DNA of 64,000 nt from Taudactylus pleione (taxonomy: Eukaryota; Chordata; Amphibia; Anura; Myobatrachidae). Where the stretch lies: the NCBI GenBank assembly GCA_031769625.1, contig JAUIMM010000202.1:11580001-11644000 (forward strand), in the 5' to 3' direction. Of this stretch, positions 34,149 through 45,357 are shown piece by piece; position 1 is the stretch's first letter; the number at the start of each line of letters is the position of its first letter. The position numbers and the translations under genes were made by a program. The notes beneath the pieces are model-generated. The model was not told the origin of the DNA. It ran no database searches and worked only from the letters and a program-made list of their open reading frames with translations.

Positions 34149-35090
34149 GGTAGGGGCCCATGAAATAGCGCAGATGACAGGACGTGGGGATGAGCATACA
34201 GTGTATGAGCAGATCCCCAACTCTCCCAAGGAGGATTTAGGTACCATGAATATGCTGAAAGTGACAGTGTAACATATGGCTCCTAAGCTATTTTGGAGCT
34301 ACACATTCCAGCTTGCCATCTGGCAGGACATGCTGTTCTTTGTAGTTCTACAATACTAAAGATCCAAATAATCTGATAAAACTAAAATCTCATTGGTTGG
34401 AAGCCACCTACTTTTGCAGCTTGTATTCTGGCTGGTCTTCTTCTCTGGAGTAGTGCAGCGAGCAGAGGTCATCCATGTGGGAAGCTTGTAGCGCTATACA
34501 AATAAATATGACATTTAATTGCAAGTCTAATAGTGTAGTTTAAAGGTCTCTTATACGGTCTCTTATACCCTTTTCAGACATACTGAGATTCCCGAGATTT
34601 TGGCCTGCCTCGGCCGAAATGTCTGTGTGAAAGGTACCTACCCGGGAACATGTTCCCGGGTAGCTGCCCCTGCAATTAACCAGGGTTTTTTTTTTGCCCA
34701 GGAGAAATTCCCGGGTCTGAGCAGGAAATTTCCCGGGTTGTATGTCTGAAAGGGGTATTACATATACTACATTTTTTTTTCATTTATGGTATTTAGTTTT
34801 ATTTTTGCTAAATGCAAGAGATCCTGATAAAAGATATAGGGACCTATTTAGATGAATAGCAGTGGGCCCTTCCTAATACCTCTGTGCACAAATATGTGGC
34901 ACTACAAGTGCCAGCATGCGCTGGCAGCATATGACTTTTATTGCATGCTGGAGATTGTAGAACTACAAGCACCAGCATACACATGGGCTCAAGTTCATAC
35001 AATCACTTACTTGCACACGTACTTGTACTGTTGTTTTGGTAATAAGTAAACTAAAAAGCGGCACTATATACATATACAGTATATCTAGAT
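34149..35090 (+). repeat. ~2-kb dispersed repeat, copy 2, right part
   Basis: It is colinear with 8643-9360 (CCCATGAAATAGCGCAG onward) and runs into a TATC tract, as copy 1 does. It is interrupted by a 192-bp MITE at 34566-34757. Confidence 0.85.
34566..34757. mobile_element. 192-bp MITE with TTA duplication
   Basis: The ends TACCCTTTTCAGACATAC and GTATGTCTGAAAGGGGTA are flanked by TTA (34563-34565 and 34758-34760). Copy 1 of the host repeat near 9035 is the empty site (CTCTTACATATACTAC). GC-rich internal palindromes such as CCCGGGAACATGTTCCCGGG occur. Non-coding. Confidence 0.88.
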
Positions 35091-35248
35091 CTATCTATCT
35101 ATCTATCTATCTATGTCTGTCACTATCTATATATCTGTATCTATCTATCTACATATATATCTAGTTCTATTTATCTATTTATATCTCTCGGTCTGCCTGT
35201 CTGTCTATATCTATCTATCTATCTATCTATCTGTCTGTTTGTCTGCCA

Positions 35249-35302
<54 letters not shown>

Positions 35303-35428
35303 GTCTATCTGTCTATCTATCTGTCTGTCACTATCTATCTATTGTAATATCTATCTATCTCATATCTATCTATCTCATATCTATTTATCTATCTATCTAT
35401 CTATCTGTCTGTCACTATCTATCTTTAA
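35083..35428 (+). repeat. (TATC)n/(TGTC)n compound microsatellite
   Basis: About 350 bp of TATC tetranucleotides interspersed with TGTC and CACTATC blocks follow copy 2 of the 2-kb repeat. It is much longer than the 56-bp tract of copy 1. A 117-codon Tyr/Leu/Ser frame through it is an artefact. Confidence 0.95.
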
Positions 35429-36600
35429 AAGGTGCGAGTTATAGAGAAGCCATCACAGATCAGTGAGAACCGTGATAGCTTCTATCTGTATTTTAAAAAA
35501 AAAAGACGTGCAGCCCCATCCCAAAAGCCTGTCCTGGTTCTAAAAATAATGGGGACAAAATGCATACGGTTCCCCTGTATATTAAGAATCAGCACAGGGC
35601 TTTGCTGAGCTGGTCCTGGTTATGGAAAAACAGGGGACAAAACGAGAAGGGGCTCCTGTAAATTCCATAACCGGCACCAGACTCTTTCTAGTGGAGGGGT
35701 AATGCCACAGCCAGGGAAAACCTTTCACCGGTTTACCCGGCCAAAGCATTACCCCTGACCAGGCCAGGGATCCCTGAGGAGTTGGGGACCCCCACAATAA
35801 AGGGGTTCTCCTCTCCAGGGCACCCCAGGCCTAGACATAGCCCGGGGCTATCCCCGACACCCCTGGCGGTGGGTGTCGAGTTGATAGTGTTAGTGTGTAT
35901 TGTAAAATATAAGTTTTAATATTGTCTTTAGCTGTGGTACTACATGTCCCAGCAAGCCTCCCCCGCATGCTGGTATTTGGAGAACCAAAAATACCAGTAT
36001 GGGGGGCATTACGGGTCTGCTGGTACCTGTAGTTCCATAACTAAAGAAATACGTAAATAAACGCACACCGTGAATGTAAAAGTTTATTTTAACATACAGT
36101 ACCTGCACACTCTCACTCACACTCACTATCACACATACTCACCTAGTATCTCTGATGACCTCATGTCCCCTTGTCCAGCAGAATCTCATAGGGGTACCTA
36201 TTAAAAAAAATCCATACTCACCCCTCATATGCGATGTCCAGGTCCTCTTCGTTCCAAGTAGGCATCCATGGGGTTAAAATTACAAATGGAAAATTTCCTG
36301 TAACCAAGCCAGACTGAGTAAAGGTATGTGTGTACACATACCTTTACTCCGCGCTAATGACTGGAGCACACGTGTGCCCAGTCATTGTAGGAGCCACCAG
36401 CCAATCAGCGGTGGTCTCCGTCGTAGCTTCTCGCTGATTGGCTGTGTGCGGTCAGCCTGTCTCCCCATAGACTTCAATGGGGAGAAATCTCCATTGAAGT
36501 CTATGGTGGGAACCGCGACATTGTATCTACTGATGTAACCACAAGGTTAATTTCAACTAGATCCTGTAGCGCATCTCAAGGACCTTCCTGGTGCACCTCA
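35429..36600. other. Inverted-repeat-rich DNA, no gene
   Basis: Several short palindromic segments are visible: AAAGGTATGTGTGTACACAT (36322 on), CCAATCAGCG paired with CGCTGATTGG (36400-36443), and CATAGACTTCAATGG paired with CCATTGAAGTCTATG around a short loop (36467-36505). These may be MITE termini, but I could not pair complete element ends. Confidence 0.5.
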
Positions 36601-36609
36601 GCTAGTTTA

Positions 36610-37230
36610 TACACATGCTTTTGGATGAGCAGTTTAGGGCAATTGCAGGCTTTCCACATGTTATAGGGGTTGTGGATGGCATCCATATAGCCCTAGTGTC
36701 ATCAAAGAGGACTGAGCATGTATATAGGAATCGCAAATACTATGGCTGCATTTGGTGCCTTCTCCAGTTTTTTTCACTGTTTCTCAATATCCCAGTAAGT
36801 ACACAAGATCCTTTTGTCATCTGGCAATCAGTGCAATGACAGAAATGATCAGTGAGACAAGGAGGAGATGCTTGGTTGTTGGGTAAACTATTAGTTTAAT
36901 AATAATAATATTTATTATATCCTAACAATTGTAAATTCATAATAGGATATGTTGCATTTACAGGAGATAGTGAATATCCTCATCACCCATGGCTCCTAAC
37001 TCTTGTATTACAACCCGACCCAACAGAACCTCAGTTTGCATATAATGCCGTACATTCAGCCACCAGACAGGTCATTGAATAGTCCTTTAGGCTCATGAAT
37101 GCCCATTTCAGCTGCCTTGACCAGTCTGGGGGAGCCCTCATGTATGCGCTGGATGTTGTATAAGAAATAATTGCTCTGTGTGGCGTTTCACAACATCACC
37201 ATAATGAGCAGGGTGCAATGGGATGAACCG
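36610..37230 (+). pseudogene. Decayed Harbinger (HARBI1-like) transposase
   Basis: It reads DEQFRAIAGFPHVIGVVDGIHIAL with the first catalytic Asp region and YRNRKYYG, then a shift, QDPFVIWQS around the second Asp, and DAWLLG at a GTAAAC donor. After an intron ending TTTACAG it continues GDSEYPHHPWLL and SATRQVIE with the Glu, immediately followed by a stop, then SCLDQSGGALMYALDVV and a stop. The intron lies exactly where it does in the 17316-18458 transposase. Sequence differs from that copy throughout, so it is another Harbinger lineage. The N-terminal third is missing. Inactive. Confidence 0.85.
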
Positions 37231-38929
37231 GCCGTTGTGCAGGAGGATGAGGAGGTTGTTGCAGGAATATAAGTTTTGCCACAAGGTAGGAAGTTTCGCC
37301 AGTATGTGTTGGGCACCTGTTTTACGTAAGTTGAACTCATTTTTTTTCTTTTGTTATGAACATTACAGCTTAAAATCTCACATCCCAAACCATGTAAATT
37401 TAAGGCAAGTTGTGCATAATAAGCTTTGTTCTTTTGTACAAGAAGTGTAATGTTAAGTATAGTGAGAAATATATTTTTGCTATATGTTTTCAACAGAACT
37501 GGTCACCTGGTTGCAGACTGTGGAAATCCCAACTCCAAACAAGCAGGAGAGTACGGTACTCTGCAGGGAAAGCATACCGCCACAATGCAACCCGGAACCG
37601 AGGGTCACAGAAGAGGCCCGCAGCTTGCAGCTGAGCCCACACATCAAAGGATATGTGTATGCATGCTTTGGTGTGTGTGTGTGTATACTTTGAATGTGTA
37701 TGTATGCTCTGTGCATGTGTATGCTAAACGTTATGTGTATGCATGCTATATGTGTGTCCTCTACCATTCTAGGTCCACCTCTCACAATTATACCCCACCC
37801 CCGATGTAGCTCCACTCATATTATTTACAGCTCTGCCTGCCTATGTCCCATCCCCCTACAAGGGTGGCCCTGCCTATTTTGTTAGTACCATGCCCACAAT
37901 TTCTGATGGCAGTCCTGGCTGTAGTACAGAACAGTTCTAACAGCCAATCTACCTTCACTATAGAGATAAAGAAAGGCAAATGTTTTTTTCACAAAAATAA
38001 AACTGGTTTATTTTTCGGTTCAACCGGTGTACCTGTTTATAATTTTGTGCTTCAACACACATTACAATGTGTGTGTGATATTGTTCAAAGGGGTTTTGTA
38101 TATACATATACAAAATGTAATGCAGAAAAATACAAAAATATAACATTCAAAATAGCATATTTGTAGCAAAAACATTGCCGACTAACATGATATGTACATT
38201 TTATACATACTTGCCAACTCTCCCTGATTGTCAGGGAGACTCCCTGAAATAGTAACAATCTTGGGTAGTGTGGACCCTGCTGTCGTGGTGGGACTGTGGC
38301 CTGGCCTTGACTGCCACTGAATATTCGGTCTAGAAACGCCATCTGGAATTGCTGGGATTCCCTTTGGCGGTTGTATGCTTCCTTTGATGGTGCAGCATGC
38401 CTCTGAGCTGGGAAATAAATGAATTTTGAATATTACCTGCAGAAACCTGTCTAGACGAGCGTTTTCCTGTGCAGACATTCTAACGTCCATTTCTTGACCA
38501 GGACAGTAATCATAACTCAGGCGGTTGCTCGGTTTTATTGGGTCTCTTCCTCTTTGGCGGAACCGTAAATAGTGCCTGATTCACTACGGATCGCAACTGC
38601 ATATGATATTGCAATTACGCACGCAATTCAACTGCGATAGTATTAGAGATGAGCAGGTTCGGATCTCAGAGATCTGAACCCAACTGAACTTCGCAGATGC
38701 GAGTCGGATCCAAGCTGGCTCGGGTTTTCCCGCCTGACTCGGCTCTCAAAACGAGGCAAAACGTCATCATCCCGCTGTCGGATTCTCGCAGGTTTTGTAT
38801 TGTATAAAAGGCCCCGCGATCGCCGCCATTTTCATTCCTGCTGTGGAGGGTGAATAGGAAGGAGGGGGCTGTGTTTGCTGTGTAAAGGGACTGGCTACTG
38901 TTGTCACTTGTCAGGGGCTGGCTGCTTAA

Positions 38930-39135
38930 GGTCCATAGGGGCTGGCTGTTGTCCATAGGGGCTGGCTGGCTGTTGTCCTGTCCATTAGGGCTGGCTGTTG
39001 TCCATAGGGGCTAGCTGGCTGTTGTCCTGTCCATAGGGGCTGGCTGGTTGTTGTCCATAGGGGCTGGCTGGCTGTTGTCCTATCCATAGGGGCTGGTTGG
39101 CTGTTGTCCATAGTGGCTGGCTGGCTGTGCTGCTG
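38930..39135 (-). repeat. ~29-bp repeats (GGGGCTGGCTGGCTGTTGTC)
   Basis: About seven units of CATAGGGGCTGGCTGGCTGT-type sequence with small length changes lie in the 5' subterminal region of hAT element 1. The counterpart in the other family member is the CAGCCCCTATGGAC region at 59510-59660. Confidence 0.85.
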
Positions 39136-39164
39136 TGTTGTCCATGGGGTGCTCTGTCCATCAG

Positions 39165-39800
39165 GGGTGCTCTTCACACCCAGTGTGAAAAAAATAAAAA
39201 ACATTTTTTTTGTGTGTCTGCACCTTAGCCACACTTATCAGCAACGTAGCTGCGCAGGGGTGCTGCCTGTGTCATTTATCAAGAGGCTGCTGCCTTGTTC
39301 AGGGGTGCTCTCCCCCCAAGTGCAAAAAAATAAAAAACATAAATTTTTCTGTGCGTGTGTGTGTGTGCATGTTAGCCACACTTATCAGCAATGTAGTTGC
39401 GCAGGATTGCTGCATCTGTCGTTTATCAATGGGCTGCTGCCTCATTCAGGGCTGCTCTCCCCCCCAAGTGCAAAAAAAAAAAAAAATTTTTTTCTCTGTG
39501 TGTGTATGCGCATTAGCCACACTTATCAGCAACGTAGTTGCACAGCATTGCTGCATCGGTTGTTTATCAAGAGGCTGCTGCCTCATTCAGGGGTGCTCAC
39601 CCCCCCAAGTGCAAAAAAAATAAAAAATATTTTTTTTCCCATGTGTGTGTGCGCGTTAGCCACACTTATCAGCAACGTAGTTGCGCAGGATTGCTGCATC
39701 TGTCATTTATCAAGGGGCTGCTGCCTCGTTCACGGATGCTCTCCACCAGTTTTAAGAAATATTTTTTTGTGTGTGTGGTTGTGTGCGTTAGCTGCAACTT
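39165..39800 (+). repeat. ~143-bp subterminal tandem repeats, about four copies
   Basis: The landmark TTAGCCACACTTATCAGCAA recurs at spacings of 147, 141 and 143 bp (39225, 39372, 39513, 39656), each unit carrying an A-run, a T-run and GTGTGTGTG. It is equivalent in layout to the 160-bp repeats of the related element at 57935-59430. Frames of 90-230 codons through it are artefacts. Confidence 0.88.
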
Positions 39801-40049
39801 AGCTGCGCTATAATTGCTTGCTGACACTGCTGTAAGACCGCAGTGAGTATGGAGGACAGTCACATGACAGGAGAGAAGGATCCACATACCAATTTTGTAG
39901 CTGCCAGCAGCAGTCATGATGATGATGCAAGGACGTCAATGTCCTCTATGAAGGCCGATGCACCTGGGCTTAAGTCAGGCCATGTAAAAAAATAAACTTT
40001 TACCAAAAAATCTAAAGCTAAGTCAGCTTTAGAGAAACAAAAAGTTGGC

Positions 40050-41404
40050 AATATGCCATTCACTACACAAAGTGGGAAGGAAAGGATAAGGCCTTGGCCT
40101 TTATTTATGACTCGAGGTTCTAGTTGTGATGATTTAAGCCCTTCTGCTTGTAGAAGAGGTACAAAAAATTTTTTAAATTGTCTCCAAAAAGTCACAGATC
40201 CCCAAGGAGAGTCCAAGTGTGTACGCGGTTGCCATGTGTGAGCCTGACCTTTCTAATACTGTACTGAAGAGGATCCTCCTTCCACCATTTGTGTGCCCTC
40301 TGCAAATGCGGGGATGAGCAGCACAAGTCAACATGCTGACATAGAAATTGAGGATGCTTCTGGAGATTTGGCGATAACAACAAGGATGTTGATGATGATG
40401 AGGATGTTTATGCTGAGGATGTTTGTGTAAAAATTGTAAATCAGGCAACAGTTGTTGTCCATGGTGGGAAAATCCCATTGTTGCCATGCCTGGGCAAAAG
40501 ACCAAAAAATCCACTTCTCATGTGTGGAATTATTTCCACCCAAATCCAGACAACCTTTGTCAAGCCATTTGTAACCATTGCCATGTAACAGTGAGTAGAG
40601 GTAAGGACCTTAACCATCTAGGAACCTCGTCCCTGCTACATCACTTGCAGTGCATTCATCAAAATGGAATGGGTATTTCAAATTCTGAAACTTTGGGGAC
40701 AAAAAACTGAACAACAATCAGTCCAGTGTCACCTAGCTGCTCCCTTCTATCTGGATCCAAGCACCTGCAATCTCCACCACCAACACCTGCATCATCATCA
40801 ACATCCTCATTCATGATTGGAAGTAGTTCTGCATCCAATTTTATAAGAATGACCGACTCCTCTCCTATCCGTGGTTCCTCAGAAGGATTCTTGAGTATTA
40901 TGCCTGTTGCTGCTGCTGGGGGTGGATCTTCATCCCAGAAAGGGACCAAGAAGACTACTACTAGTAGTAATTAAAAAAAAACAATTGACTATTAAAAAGT
41001 CCTCTGATAGAGGTAGTAAGTATAACAGCTGTCACCCAGTTTCACAGCGGCTCACTGACGCCATGACGGCTGTACTAGTATTAGATGGTGAAATTATAGA
41101 AAATGAGGATAATAGTGTGGATGAAGTGCAAAAGAAGGATGAGGGGGAAATTTGTGTCCTATCTGACGCTAATGAGGATGTTGATGATGAGGATGTTGTT
41201 TGCGTAAATCAGCCACCAGTGGCAGCAGTTCTTGCTCATGATAAAAAGAAAGCCAGAAAAGCAATGTCTTGGATGTGGAATTATTTTAATCTAAATTCTG
41301 ACAACATTTGTGAAGGCATCTGTTCTATTTGTAAAGCCAAAGTTAGCAGAGGAAGGGACGTTAACCATGTAGGCAGCTCCTCCCTGTTACCTTATTTGCA
41401 GTGA
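40050..41404 (+). pseudogene. hAT transposase N-terminal region with duplicated BED finger, catalytic domain lost
   Basis: MPFTTQSGKERIRPWPLFMT at 40053 matches the N-terminal part of the transposase at 57929-54894. A first BED zinc finger reads SHVWNYFHPNPDNLCQAICNHC then LGTSSLLHHLQCIH (CX2C and HX4H). The Ser/Pro linker follows to MTAVLVLD. There the text returns to an upstream part (acidic stretch, DVVCVNQPP) and a second BED region, MSWMWNYFNLNSDNICEGIC with VGSSSLLPYLQ, in which the final His pair is lost. So the BED-encoding segment is duplicated in tandem, and the RNase-H-like catalytic and hATC parts are absent. Several frame breaks make it non-functional. Confidence 0.85.
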
Positions 41405-43716
41405 GTTCATGCAATTTGTTTAACAAAATTATAATAATTTGTAAATTAATAACAAGCCGTCCAGTATCAGCTACAAGCAGATTGGACAAACACATGCATT
41501 TTCCACCACCAACACCCTCATCATCAACCTCCTTCTTGAGGTTGAATTGAAGGTACAGTAGTCCTTCCAAAAAATGTTTTGTGGGGGCCCAAACAAACCA
41601 AGGAGTTCAGCCGCAAAAGTGTCAGTCCTAGTAGCTAAAATGCTTGGTTTGTTAAACTGTGCATGTCCTTTTTAAAATCCCATATAAGAGTGGGTGGGAG
41701 GGACAATTCCATCTTGCACCTCTTTTCTTTACATTTTGCACAATATGGGGCATTGCCGACTGACATTTTTATAGTTTATTAAACTGCCATCCTGTCTGCC
41801 ACTGCTGTGTGGCAATGTTTCACAGATGTCCTATATTTTTTTAAACTGCTGTGCGTTTGTGCCGCTGCTCTGTTGCTTACTTTAGCCAGCCAGCTCGCTG
41901 CAGCCTTCGGCCTGTATTGGTGAAAAATAGTAAAATCAATTTTGTGTGCTGTGAGGTGGTTAAAAATTCATGGAAATGCCTGCAAATTATTGTTATTAAG
42001 GTTAATAATACTGTAGGAACAAAAACAGGCCCAAGTTATGTGGTTTTAGCTGTTTATATAATTTTTTGGAAAAAATACAGATCCAAAACCAAAAAACAAA
42101 ACACCAAGGTAAAAGATCCAAAACCAGATCCAGATCCAAAACCAGAAGAGGTACAGATCCAAAACCAAAATCAAAACACGGGGCACATCTCTAGATAGTA
42201 TGCTAATTCATTGCGATTGATAACCCGCCGCAGCACTAGACAAGGACGCCCACTTTACTTAGCACACACATACTATTTAGCAAGACTGCAAAACTATCGG
42301 TACAATTGAGTATCATCGCAGCCTCACGCACAACGCACAAGCTCTGATCTTACGCAGAAATTGCTAACTTCCAAGCATGCTATGAGACCTCAGACTGCGT
42401 AAGCCATCACAGTGGATAATTTATGCATACCCCTGCAACGGCGTGCGAATGCAGTGGGATGCCTGCGTTTTGCAGACCCCCCCCGTCAATTCCCACAAAT
42501 GGCACTTCCTGTCAATCACTCTGCGATCGATCTACATAGTCACTATATCCGCAGTCGCTATCACAGCGGCCAGTCCGTACACGCACACTGCGATGCATAC
42601 GCATGCGCAGAACGAAACAATCACCCGATTGTGTGCCTAATCGCAATTGCGTATGGTAGTGAATAAGGCCCATACTGCGGACAGAAGAAACAAAAAAAAT
42701 TTGGAGTCATTGGTGATCATATATAAAATAGCAGCAGTGTTAGCAAATGTGTTTGTGGCCTTCACCCACCTGCACACAAGCTACACTCTGCAACAGATTT
42801 CATTTTGCTTTTTAAAAGTTTAACTGTATGAATTTATCTTTGTATTTTTGTTTAAAAAAAAAGAAAAGAATTTAGAGTGGAGAACTGTGCCAGTGGAGTA
42901 GTTACCCATGAGAACTAATTGGTTACCAAGGGTAACTTCTCTACTGGCACTCCTCTCTTCATATATGTAATCCAGTGTGTTATGTGTGTTGTATTTTACT
43001 GTCATTTAATACTTGCTGTTCCCGCGTAAAGCTGGGGTTTGGGTATTTGGGGGCGTCCCAATGGCCTGTGTCTCAACAACTGCCTCAATGCTTGCAGAAA
43101 CCCTGTCATCATGGCACGCAGAATCTTGCTGAATGCTTTCGACTGGACCATCCGACAATAACAGTGGCGAGGATGGGCATGCTTGTGAGGCTGGCACACT
43201 GCTGGTGGTTTCTGTGGCACATGTGTGACCGTCCCCACAAATCCAAACTATGTTGTAGTGCAGAGTGATCTTACCTCATCCAGCGGCCTCCTCAGATTCC
43301 GTTTCGGTTTCAGTAAGGTTTAGGCAAACAAGTATTCTGGCTTGTATTCTGGCTTGTATTGTATTATAATCTCCCTACGAAGCCAATTAATACGATGTAA
43401 TAGCAGTTCAACAATTAAAAATACAGTACAATACATCCATGCAAAGCTTTACAGTTGAAGTTCTGGAACACTGGATCGACTTTGCATTCGCCTTGAACTA
43501 TGGAGGAAAGTGTTAGTGCATATTCACCACACAGCTTTTTCCTATAACACAATATCTGCAAAAGTAACACATGAATTCAATGTCCCTTTTGTGCACAGTC
43601 AATTATCCAATATTACTGCATTCAAGTAACGGTTTTAAGAACTCTCAACTTCCTTTAAAGTCTGGCCAGTACCCCTTGCGTTGGTGCAAGTTTGAATTAA
43701 TGCTGTTTTGACACTA

Positions 43717-44482
43717 TGGGCCGTATTCAATTAGCCAATGATAAGTCGTTTTTCGGCGAAAAGTTTTCGCTGGTGATGTCATTTCACCAGGCGGAAACTT
43801 ATCCCTGTATTCAATTCCAAAGATTTTTCGCCGGTGCGGAAAGTCAATGCATTGGAATAGGCGAAAAAGATTCATAGGCGGAAAAAAAGTGCAAAATTGG
43901 GGTTTTGGGGTGCAAACTTGCTGGAACCACCCTGCACCCTTGGGATAGCCCTCCAAATGTAAACTGTGTTAAAAAAAAGTTTAAAAAAAACTTAAGAACA
44001 CTAAAAAAAGTACTTTCATTTTGGGGGTGAAAAAGTACAAAGTTGAAGGGACAAACTTAAAAACTAGCGAAATAGACTCCAGAGGGTCCCTCAAGTATGC
44101 CCCAGGTGTTTTTAAGATTGCAGGTGGTTGCGGCAGGTGGATTTTTTATGATTTTTAAAGCTTCACATTAGTAACTTTAAAATATGCTTGTAGTACCCAT
44201 TTTCATGTACCCCAAATTGCTGGAACTAGTTATTGTCTTAAAAAAAAACTTCTAAATGCTATTCCTCACCACTTGTGCAAAGATGCTGATTAGAAGCTAT
44301 TGAGAGCATTTAAGCACCCCAAATACCTTCAGCATGGCTATTCGGGGGTATCCATAGTGATCCCCAATGTTAGTGCATCTTTTGGGGGGTGTCAGGCTGA
44401 TTTCCCCAAATCTGACAGCACTTTTCGCCTGTTTGAGTTTCGCTGGGTCCCGTTTTCGCGTCCTTTGGAATTCAATAGGGCC
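43717..44482. mobile_element. MITE candidate with GGGCCGTATTCAATT end
   Basis: The left end GGGCCGTATTCAATTAGCC and GGAATTCAATAGGGCC near 44482 are imperfect inverted repeats. Internal GGCGAAAA-type motifs recur on both strands, and similar motifs continue to about 44600, so the true right end may be further on. No target duplication was confirmed. Confidence 0.5.
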
Positions 44483-44619
44483 AAAAGAAGCCGTGCGCAC
44501 GCAAAGTATTTTCTCCAAAAACACGTGATGTAGGCGGAAAATCCAGCAGGCGAAACTTAGCCGACTATTCGCGTATATCTCCCTGCCGCCTGGCGATAGT
44601 TGTGAGTGCTGCACTGACA

Positions 44620-45349
44620 CTTTGTGCTGTCCCTTATGCTGACTCTGACACTTGGACGTTGCAAGCCCAGGCCTGTGGATTGCTTTATGTAGGCTGTAGC
44701 TGTCCCTGAAGAAGACTGACTTTTCCTATTATGGATATATTCTATGGTTTTATTTACAGTTCTTTTTAAAATAAGTTGGATCTTGTCAGATCATAAATGA
44801 TTTAAATGCAGTTTAAATTATATAATCCCTTGTTTTTATTTATTTAGGACCTGAACTCCCTTTCTCTCGGGTTATATATAACAAAGGTGCATTCCAGCAG
44901 CAGCAAGCTGTTTGGCTATTTTCCCTAAAGAATCCTTCTTTCCTCACTTTTTAGTGTAGTTTTACCTCAGAAATGACACAATTATTAGTGGACCTCTTTA
45001 ATCACTGTTCCAGCTGAGTCAGTAGGATAGGAGAATTGGTTAGATTTATTTAAATAGGACTGATGTATTACTTAACGTTTTATTAAAAGATAGTACTAGC
45101 TGCCAGGATTTTCAGTAATCAGCCTGCCTATTATAGCTGCAATGTCTGATGCTGGAGTGCAGTGTAAGTGCTGTTGACAGACCTGTTCCCTGTCGCTCAG
45201 GTTCAGAGCTCCCTCCTGCAGTTGGATCCCCAGCTGTCAGTCACCAGCCCCAGAGGAGGTTTTCTAGGAGGTCCCTCTGACACTGCTTCCTCCTCTCTGT
45301 TTCCTCTCTGTTTCCCCGGCTGCTTCCTGTGCCTGCTCCAGTCCCGGCA
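44620..45349. other. No gene recognised
   Basis: Low-information DNA. The last 180 bp (45165-45350) is pyrimidine-rich and GC-richer and continues across the hAT into 46084-46380; a CpG-containing promoter or exon cannot be excluded, but nothing specific supports it. Confidence 0.35.
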
Positions 45350-45357
45350 GTCTCCTT

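Larger units (their letters stand above)
38644..42193 (+). mobile_element. hAT element 1, 3.55 kb, internally rearranged
   Basis: It begins TAGAGATGAGCAGGTTCGG and ends GGGGCACATCTCTA, flanked by a perfect 8-bp duplication GATAGTAT (38636-38643 and 42194-42201). The left subterminal region (GCAAAACGTCATCATCCCGC) and the GATCCAAAACCAGATCC-type right end match the element at 54179-59980 in opposite orientation, so the two are the same family. It retains only the N-terminal, BED-finger part of the transposase; the catalytic domain is deleted. Confidence 0.93.
38572..42671. mobile_element. Harbinger-type MITE (542 bp net) interrupted by an hAT
   Basis: The left end GTGCCTGATTCACTAC and the right end GTAGTGAATAAGGCCC are terminal inverted repeats flanked by ATA (38569-38571 and 42672-42674). 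Removing the hAT at 38644-42193 and one target duplication leaves 542 bp that is colinear with the intact 523-bp relative at 50609-51131, for example the GGACGCCCACTTTACT and GTGGATAATTTATGCA blocks. Confidence 0.9.
38250..43290 (-). pseudogene. Decayed Harbinger SANT-like partner gene, split by nested insertions
   Basis: Minus-strand exon-like pieces are visible around a 4.1-kb insertion: an acidic end (TETESEEAAG) with a donor at about 43272, a Ser/Val-rich piece (VESIQQDSACHDDRVSASIE) near 43140-43060, a piece with MDVRMSAQENARLDRFLQ ending at a donor at 38437, and after an acceptor at 38408 a piece reading SKEAYNRQRESQQFQMAF and LDRIFS. The last two look like the C-terminal helices of Harbinger Myb-like proteins. 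The SANT core is not visible and frames do not join. It lies downstream of and convergent with the transposase remnant at 36610, as in the complete element at 13906. Ends of this second element were not found. Confidence 0.55.

Noticed and set aside
35113..35466. 117-codon Tyr/Leu/Ser-rich frame
   Set aside because: Translation of a TATC microsatellite.
39104..39802. 232-codon Cys-rich frame resembling a secreted protein
   Set aside because: It follows the ~143-bp subterminal repeats of an hAT; other frames are open too, and copies differ by non-triplet indels.
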